DNA of 64,000 nt from Pilaira anomala (lineage: Eukaryota > Mucoromycota > Mucoromycetes > Mucorales > Mucoraceae). The number at the start of each line of letters is the position of its first letter. Position 1 is the stretch's first letter. Where the stretch lies: the NCBI GenBank assembly GCA_025716855.1, contig JAIXMQ010000050.1, positions 158,406 to 222,405 on the forward strand, read 5' to 3'. Positions 57,325 through 64,000 of this stretch are shown in pieces. Below the pieces are notes generated by a model. It ran no database searches. It was not told the origin of the DNA and saw only the letters and a list, made by a program, of their open reading frames with translations. A program made the position numbers and the translations under genes.

Positions 57325-59062
57325 TTATTGGTATTCGGCAAAACGAGTATGCCCGGTAATCTAAAAAGAAAAAAAAAACTTTAGCAAAGAAATATATAAT
57401 TAAATTAAGTCTTACAGTCGCATGAGCTTCGGCTTCTATTACATACAAGAAACAAAATAATACTGTTAATATAAATGTCTCCAAAGTGTTATTGGCATAA
57501 GTTACCCTTTTCTCCTTTCAAGCCAGTTTGACATTGTTCACATTTCAAAGTAAAATTTGCCATATCTGTATACATATGTTTCTAAATTGGCTTTAAATGT
57601 TAATCTTAATTTAATTTATAAATTAGATTTCTTTTTACCTTTCTTAATCCATCAACAAGTACCTTAGAAGCCTTTAACACGTAGTCGTCTTGTATAGGGA
57701 ATCGTGTCTGATCAAAATCCATAGGACTATCAGTTGCAGGTGCCAAAGCTAAAGCGTCATAATCTAAACAATGGTATTGATATATAAGAAATATGACAAG
57801 GTTACAGTCTTTACCAACTTACGAATGCCACTGTATACAATCAACACTCTCTCATCATAGTTTCCTTCGCCTAAATCGTTTTATTGAAATCGTAAATAAG
57901 TCATAAATAAAAGTAATATTTTCTTTAAGCAATGTTGATTACCGAACTTATCAATACGACCAGTTTGAACATCTATGCTGTCAATTTCTAAATGGTTTCT
58001 AATATGATTAATTAAGGAATAATAATAACTCAGAGCGCTTGATATTCATACCTACAGCAAAATGAGAAGAAAATATAGCGAGCTCTGTATAATGAAAGTT
58101 TATAAGTTTAACGAATTCCAATTTTTTTTTTTGTCCCTCTTTTTACCGATTGCTCCACCCCAAGCGCTTGGTTTTTGAATCCAATTTATATACTCGTCTG
58201 TTTTATATTTCCTAGTGGTTAGAAAGATTCAAATACCCCATATATCAACATAATACCTCTTGACCGTCTATTATAAAATTTTGCCTTAATATTTTATACA
58301 ACTTGGTAAAGTATATCGCTTACCCTAATGTTACATCAGAATACGTGTTTGGATCTGATTGAATTTCTTTGGCGATAACTATTGCGTATTGCTATTAGTA
58401 TGTGTCAAAATATATGCTCTCTTATATTTACTTTGTCGAAGATCACTCGATATTGTCGTATCTCTTTTTAAAACATAACTAAAAGAAGTAGAAATTGGTT
58501 GAGTGATCAAATATGAGTTGAATAAAGCACCCTCTTTACCCTATAATTAAATGTTTAATATACTAGAGTAATATACGTTTAGTTTCTAATTACCAATGGA
58601 TCGAAACAAGCAGGAATTATCGTCATCCATAACCTAATTCATAAAAACTGTTCATTAACTTATTTCCCTTCGTAAGGTAAGTTGGTATTACTCGTAACGT
58701 TAAAAACCCAGTCGGTATCTCGACTGTACCGTTATTGTTTGCTTTCAGACTTAAATTCTGTTGAGAGGGAATATTAACATTATCCAAAACCTTAACATTT
58801 AGGGTATCACCGTCTTTAATCCCAACACTTTGTAAGGATAAAGTGTCACCTGTGATTGGCTTTGGGGGATATCCACCAGCAACTATATAATTGTTTAGAG
58901 GTATGGATATAAGGGCAAATTGTTTACTCTACTTTCTACGCCTTGTGTTGCATCAAGGCCAATAGCTTTTGAGATAGCTTGCTTAAGCTGTTCTACTGTT
59001 TGTTCAGGAGTTGGGTCAGAAATAGTGGCCATGCCTCCAGCATGTCGAATACGTAATCTCAT
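57325..59062 (-). CDS. OTU1: OTU1/YOD1-type deubiquitinase
   Basis: Many short exons on the minus strand. The ubiquitin-like N-terminal domain begins MRLRIRHAGGMATISDPTPE (59062), with AIGLDATQGVE, a GYPPKPI loop and IKDGDTLNVKVLDN, as in the UBX-like domain that docks OTU1 on Cdc48/p97. The OTU catalytic Cys lies in DDDNSCLFRSI near 58600. Further pieces include a WIQKP(S)AWGGAI segment, EIDSIDVQTGRIDKFGEG, NYDERVLIVYSGIHYDALAL (catalytic His) and DDYVLKASKVLVDGLRK. The C2H2-like C-terminal finger CEQCQTGLKGEK...AHATITGHTRFAEYQ ends at 57327-57325. Known function: trimming ubiquitin chains on Cdc48 clients, for example in ER-associated degradation, which makes it a likely functional partner of the UBX protein at 3.7-5.5 kb. 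Exon borders in the middle third are approximate. Confidence 0.88.
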
Positions 59063-59143
59063 ATTTTGAATTAAAACGAAAAGAAATGTGATACATACAT
59101 CCAATCTCAGATACTCAATCTTTTAAAATGGTGAATTCTTGGG

Positions 59144-59402
59144 GCACCACAAAAAAAAAAGCGAATTGTGACGCAGGGCCTTTGGAGTTCCTGACTGTGG
59201 TGTAAGATGAGTTTATGAGGTGCCTTTTGAGCGTTATGCATTAACCAAAGGCTTCATAGAGCTAGTATTGTACTTATACTTAACCAACCGTACCACTTCA
59301 AGTTTAATTGTAAAAAAAAAACAAATATTTTTGCTACATAATTGGTTTTTGCAATGAATTAAAGATATGTAAATAACTAATAAAAGAAAAAAAAAGCCCA
59401 CT
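59144..59402. repeat. Dispersed repeat family, copy 2 (no insertion)
   Basis: Near-identical to 31305-31724 without the 173-bp TA-flanked element. At the insertion point it reads TTGTACTTATACTTAACC with a single TA. It lies about 80 bp upstream of the OTU1 start. Confidence 0.8.
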
Positions 59403-61298
59403 GTAAGTCCACTGTGTAGTTAAGATAAATAATAAATAAGTGCACATTTATTTTCTCTAAATAATCATATTTTGACATATCAAAAAAAAAAAAATCAATT
59501 TAAAAAGATAGATTTAGACGAGTAAAAAAAAAGATCAAGGTTTTATTTATTTATTTAATTAAAAAAAAGTGTTTCTCTTGGTTCTCAAAGTAGTAAAATA
59601 TATCACTACAATGATACTAACAGGACAACAGCCACGAGAAGGCGGAAACACATCTGGTCCCAAAAGTCGGCTTTGAAAGTAGGAGGTAAAGTCTACTTGT
59701 GCTCGGTTGACAATACACTATCTAACAAAGGTGTGCACCAAACTACTTAAAGCAGCTTCTGATAACAAACTAAATATTTCACGTACCTGAAGACCAAGAC
59801 CACGACCAAGACCAAGAACCAGAACCAGAACCAGAAATGCTAATGCAGTGACGAGAAGAGTTGATTAGATTTAGTTGATTGGATAAATAAAATAAGATTG
59901 AAATACCTTTTGAAACTCTTGAAAGCGCTTGAACCAAAAAGAAAAAAATAAAGAGAAACATAAAATCCTTTTTTTTTTCATGGTTAAATAGACAAAAAAA
60001 ATTTTTTTTTCATAGTCATGGTAAACAAAAGTGATGTAATTGTTGTTATTGCTAAGCCTTTATTGACTGTTTATACAAGTTTGATTCTTGTAAAAGCCTG
60101 TTTGTTACTTTTGAGATGTTCGCTTGTTAAAAATGATAAAAAATTATGCAAAAAAAAAAAAAAAAAAAAAAAAATTTGTATGTAACCATGCCATGGCTGT
60201 GATTAATTTACTCGTCCATTTGGCGTCAGTAAAGATTATCAAAGTATGTAGAGAAAATCCTATTCTTGTTTATATCATCACTCCTTAAGTTAAAGAGACT
60301 TGACCCATTTCTATCTCCTACAGTAGAAAAAAAGAGCTATGAATGATGACAGGGTCGTAGAATTAAAGAAGTTATAAAAAAAATATCAGTCAAATGTATA
60401 TAAGTGTACAGATATAAGCTATTATTCAAATATTATAAAGAGGCTGTGTATAGCCTTTAGAAACCCGTATAAATTTTCATTGATACGTTTATCTTTTTTT
60501 GTTTTATTTAAAGAGAGTATGGCTAAAGAGTTGATTAAACTCTTGATTTGAATAAAGAGCTTAAATCACTTTTTACCTTATGTGAAGCCAAGCCTCTCTT
60601 TTTTTTTTCTGTTTCTTTTCATTACTCTTTGAATTTATGCTCTGAAAAGAAAAGTCAAGTCAGTTACCATATAATATATATATCTATTCGTGAGCGTATG
60701 AAGCAACACTATGCAGATATGACTACAGATGCTTGTACTATTAAATTCAATGGGTCTCAGTAAAGGAAATATCAAGTTGAAGTTATGCAGGTAGATCATT
60801 TTCTTATACATAGTATGATATTCTTAATCCTCAGCATGACATACTTTTTAAAAGTTTTAGTCAATCTAAATTAATTTATCTTAATTATTTTTCTTCTATG
60901 GCTTTATATGACTTTTATTTCTTCAAGAAGCCAAAAAAATATTGTTGTATATTATTACGTCGTATGTCATTAATCTATGCATTATTTTTCAAAATGGTAT
61001 GATAGATCGTCATATTACATGTTTAAATCTAAGGTGTTTATTTAAGAACGAGAAAATATCTACTCACTAACCATTCTTGTATATCACTAAATTGATATTT
61101 TTGAATAAACAATCAATGAATAATAACACTCAAACAGCATGTAACCAGGCCAAAGAAATTTTTTTTCAGATATGTATTTACATAATCTGAAATTACTTAA
61201 ATGATGTATACGTAAATGGATAAACATTGCACCACGTACGCTTCAGCTGTCACATAATCTTTTTTTTTATTTGACTTTGAATTTTGGTTTTTACCTCT
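59403..61298. other. Gene-poor interval up to the inverted arm
   Basis: No well-supported gene. A minus-strand frame at 59961-59779 starts with a signal-like MFLFIFFFLVQALSRVSKG and ends in an SGSGSGSWSWSWSW repeat encoded by a hexanucleotide minisatellite (GACCAA/GAACCA on the plus strand, about 59785-59837); it might be a tiny secreted product or chance. A plus-strand frame at 60548-60763 ends ERMKQHYADMTTDACTIKFN and may be a relic. There is a poly-A run at about 60150-60174. Confidence 0.4.
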
Positions 61299-61309
61299 TA
61301 CTCATTACA

Positions 61310-62257
61310 GTTATTAAATAACAGATTGTCACTTTTACCTTTTGAAATCTTGAGACTAACTTTCACATATTTGAAAGAAAAAGATTTGTTACAATGTTAA
61401 CTCACGAGTAAGAACTGGTACGAAGCTTCAGTCGAACTTTTGTATTCCAAGGTACCGACCTTGCAAAACGAATTCCGGTTTCGATTTGTTCGCACGATAT
61501 TCAATTCTTCAACACTAGGTAACTGCCTCAAGGAGATAAATTTGTCTGATTTATTAACAACACCTAAAGAGGGAAGGTTTTGGGACGAACATAACTTAAT
61601 AAGTGCTCTTATACAATACTGCCCTAACCTACGAGTGCTCATTAGCCACTCGTTTTGGTTCCAAATTTCTGTTGCTGTTGCTCAAGGCTACTTAACCCGT
61701 CTACAAGTTCTACCAAGTCCTTCCAGAAGTGATAGTTCGGAAAGCTATCTTTACACTGTGCAACTCTTTAAACCAACTTTGACATGCTTAGAAGTACTGG
61801 ATTGTGAACAATCTTATGGAGTCGATTTAAATGATCTGTGACCGTATCAAATGTTTCTGAAGCATAGTAGAGAATTCAAAAAATTACAAAAGCTTGTTAT
61901 TTGATGCAAGTCTTGTAGCCATTTAAGCTGTTTCAATTCATTGATAGACAATTGTCCACAATTAACGGAACTTGATATTTTTTTACCAATACATGTCTTG
62001 ATCAACTGATATTGAAACACTTGGATTATATTGATGATAAGATTGACGATGGCTATGATGTTTATGTCAGGTTGCTTACAAATTATGGACTGAAGTTTTA
62101 TAGAGATAACACAGATGGTCTCTTTCCAGTAAGTAAAAAGTCATATAGCAAAAGATCCTACGAGTGTTTCAATTTGGATATCACTTGTCTAAATTTAAAA
62201 GAAATAGTAATTTGTGAAATATATTACCCTCATGAAGATATAAGATGGATTTTTTAA
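61310..62257 (+). pseudogene. F-box/LRR-type protein pseudogene, right copy
   Basis: Counterpart of the left-arm pseudogene. It shares the TGA after GVDLNDL (61839-61841) and the TGA after KLQKLVI. It has extra damage: TGT-TAA where the left copy has TGT-CAA near 61396, and a 1-nt loss near 61968 that shifts ELGYFF into ELDIFL. A short C-terminal region stays open (KHLDYIDDKIDDGYDVYVRL ... ITCLNLKEIVICEIYYP), where the left copy is missing some bases. The shared stops show the gene was already dead, or partly so, when duplicated. Confidence 0.8.
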
Positions 62258-62371
62258 CCTCGTTCATAACTAAAAACTTTCTGCTTTTTATCCATTATAT
62301 AATAATTATTTTATTTAATAAGAAAAGGTTTTCTTAACACAGGGGGGGGGGGTTATATCTGCACTATATCT

Positions 62372-64000
62372 TTAGAGACGTCTGTCTCGGTTGGTTCGGC
62401 TACAATCTCGGTTATAAGGATTGTAGCGACTACTGCTACTGTTGCTCTTTCGATCACGACGATTGTGATCATCACCACTCTTACAGGGGGATCTTCTTCG
62501 TCCATCTCTACTGCTTCGATCTTCTCTGTTACTTTGATCTTCTCTGTTACTTCGTTCATCATAACTACTTCTGTTACCTCTACTACTTCTATTGTCTCTA
62601 CTACCTCTGTCATATCGACTGTTTCTGTCATATATACTATATCTGTCATGTCTACTGCTTCTGTCATATCTACTATTTCTTTCATATCTACTACTTTTGT
62701 CATGTCTACTACTTCTGTCATCTCTATTGCTTCGATTATGAGGATGGTGACTGCGGCTAATTCTTCTAGAAGAGCTTGACGACTTATGCGAGCTTAGATC
62801 TATATGACTACTACTACTATTATTACCATTATGGCTTTGAGTTGCAGTTGAACCAGAAGTACTTGTTTTTGTTGCACTTGGTTTTGTTGTGGTTGTAGAA
62901 CTTGATGCTACTAATTTCTCATATACGTTCATAATTTCGTTATGTGAAACGTTCACACCAGGCCAGAACTTTGCTGTGTAAATCCATAGATCTCGTTTTA
63001 AGTTCGCGTCTTGTTTATGTTCAGTTGCCTGCTTATCAATAAACTGACCTATAGGAGCTAAACAACCTTTGATAATCTCTGCTTTGCGAACTCCCTCTTC
63101 TTTGACGGATTCATCACGAAGTCGAATCAAGTAATGCTTTACTGATTGCATCGTGGAGTAACACAAATCTTCGTTGTAGTCGTCATATGTTCTTACAGGC
63201 GTTTTATTTTCTTTTTCAACTCGTTTAGGTGAAGGTCTGGGTACATCATCTAAAGTGCGCGAAGATCTTTTTCTAGAAGAACCTTGACCTGAGACAGCTG
63301 TCTTTCTTCTTCTTTTACCTAATGATGTTCTTCCATCTTCCTCCTCTTCTTCTTCTTCATTCATATGCTCATAATACACAATTTTTCTTTTCGCTGCACG
63401 ATCGTACAGTACGGTTTGCTGTTCTTCAATCTTCTGTTGTTCCTGTGCTACTTTTTCAATTTCTTCAGATGGTATAATATCTTCCCATCTAAGATCATTT
63501 GCAGTACCACCATAATCCGTAACTTTAAACTGTGCCAAGAAATCATCAGATCCTAAAGCACTATCATCTGCATTCTCTGTCTCGGTTTGTTCAGCTCTCG
63601 CTAAAATATCATCCAAATCCATATCGTTCAACTTTTCGTTGTTATCAGAGGTTTGAAACATATTTTGTGCACCAAACTTGAGAATAGCACTTAATTCGTC
63701 TTTATTAAATGGTAAATCCTTATTTTTACCTGTGGCTGTCTTGAGTGATTGGGATGCAGCAATATTTTGTTCTTGTTCAGTTAAATGACCCGAGGTATCC
63801 ATTCGTTTAATGATACAGTACTCGAGGACCATCTTTCGTTTGGCACGTTCAATGATATCCTCTTCCATGGTTTCCTTGGTAACGAATCGATAAACATTAA
63901 CTGATTTGGTTTGACCAATACGATGTGCACGAGACATGGCTTGTAAATCATTCTGTGGGTTCCAATCACTATCAAAGATAATGACAGTATCTGCCGTAGT
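62372..64000 (-). CDS. CHD1: CHD1 remodeller, right copy, C-terminal half with intact tail (partial)
   Basis: Minus-strand frame that is open from the window edge to TAA at 62374-62372. It begins within the helicase-C lobe ([32 protein letters not shown]), then has the acidic linker, the basic [20 protein letters not shown] region, the CHCT domain ([20 protein letters not shown] ... [20 protein letters not shown]) and a long Arg/Ser/Asp/Tyr repeat tail ([16 protein letters not shown]) ending [11 protein letters not shown]. Over the first ~215 residues it matches the left copy exactly, then differs at many positions across the linker and CHCT. The full tail is retained here, unlike in the left copy. 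The N-terminal half lies outside the window, so it cannot be said whether this is a complete gene. Confidence 0.9.
   Translation of the reverse strand, partial: TTADTVIIFDSDWNPQNDLQAMSRAHRIGQTKSVNVYRFVTKETMEEDIIERAKRKMVLEYCIIKRMDTSGHLTEQEQNIAASQSLKTATGKNKDLPFNKDELSAILKFGAQNMFQTSDNNEKLNDMDLDDILARAEQTETENADDSALGSDDFLAQFKVTDYGGTANDLRWEDIIPSEEIEKVAQEQQKIEEQQTVLYDRAAKRKIVYYEHMNEEEEEEEDGRTSLGKRRRKTAVSGQGSSRKRSSRTLDDVPRPSPKRVEKENKTPVRTYDDYNEDLCYSTMQSVKHYLIRLRDESVKEEGVRKAEIIKGCLAPIGQFIDKQATEHKQDANLKRDLWIYTAKFWPGVNVSHNEIMNVYEKLVASSSTTTTKPSATKTSTSGSTATQSHNGNNSSSSHIDLSSHKSSSSSRRISRSHHPHNRSNRDDRSSRHDKSSRYERNSRYDRSSRHDRYSIYDRNSRYDRGSRDNRSSRGNRSSYDERSNREDQSNREDRSSRDGRRRSPCKSGDDHNRRDRKSNSSSSRYNPYNRDCSRTNRDRRL

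Larger units (their letters stand above)
61299..64000. repeat. Right arm of the large inverted duplication (runs off the window)
   Basis: Reverse-complement copy of 39767-42439. The right end of the window aligns with 39767, so the duplication continues further. It includes the F-box pseudogene (plus strand here) and the 3' half of CHD1 (minus strand). Identity is near complete over some parts and lower over others. Confidence 0.95.

Noticed and set aside
37224..64000. A new multi-gene defence or biosynthetic cluster
   Set aside because: The genes between the arms (M16 protease, SH3 protein, MFS transporter, F-box, OTU1) belong to unrelated conserved pathways, each with its own promoter region; there is no backbone biosynthetic enzyme, shared regulator or co-oriented block.

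Overview
The window is AT-rich eukaryotic DNA from a fungus. The evidence is densely packed genes with short introns (about 40-90 nt, GTAAGT-like donors, TAG/AAG acceptors), long A/T homopolymers between genes, and fungal families: an NRC-2/Fpk1 flippase kinase, a copper-fist regulator, Mdm31/32, an ERF4-type palmitoylation cofactor, a Gvp36-like BAR protein and a GH18 chitinase. I infer an early-diverging, Mucoromycota-like fungus. No tRNA, rRNA or CRISPR array was recognised.

Region 1 (1-31.1 kb) is ordinary gene-dense chromosome. In order it holds the Snf7/ESCRT-III tail, a sphingoid-base kinase, the Dim1 18S rRNA dimethylase, a UBX protein, an unknown small spliced gene, an NRC-2/Fpk1 kinase, an unknown 355-aa protein, a GH18 chitinase, an ERF4/GOLGA7 protein, a polyQ protein, a copper-fist factor, a broken unknown gene, a Gvp36-like BAR protein, a coiled-coil protein, a small membrane protein, an Mdm31/32 protein and the HORMA protein Rev7. 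A decayed Chk2/Rad53-like kinase relic lies at 25.3-25.8 kb.

Region 2 (31.1-37.2 kb) is accessory and repeat-rich. It has a CCGTA-type tract, a TA-flanked 173-bp miniature transposon with 24-bp terminal inverted repeats nested in a dispersed repeat (an empty copy sits at 59.1 kb), a tandem duplication carrying a conserved open segment, a 15-bp minisatellite and several decayed coding relics.

Region 3 (37.2-64 kb) is dominated by a large inverted duplication. A CHD1 chromatin remodeller plus a convergent F-box/LRR pseudogene at 39.77-42.44 kb recur inverted at 61.30-64.00 kb, running off the window. The left copy of CHD1 loses its basic tail through a 1-nt insertion. A 252-bp miniature element with perfect 25-bp inverted termini starts exactly where arm homology stops. 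Between the arms are an insulin-degrading-enzyme-type M16 protease (with one apparent frameshift), an unknown pseudogene, an SH3 protein, an ACS-type MFS transporter, an intact F-box/LRR protein and an OTU1/YOD1 deubiquitinase.

The genes form no operon-like pathway; most are independent housekeeping genes. I found no convincing new multi-gene system. The most unusual content is structural: the inverted CHD1/F-box duplication with patchy divergence, the miniature transposons, and the decayed relics. Exon boundaries were read by eye. For ten spliced genes, summed exon lengths came out divisible by three; the others are less certain.
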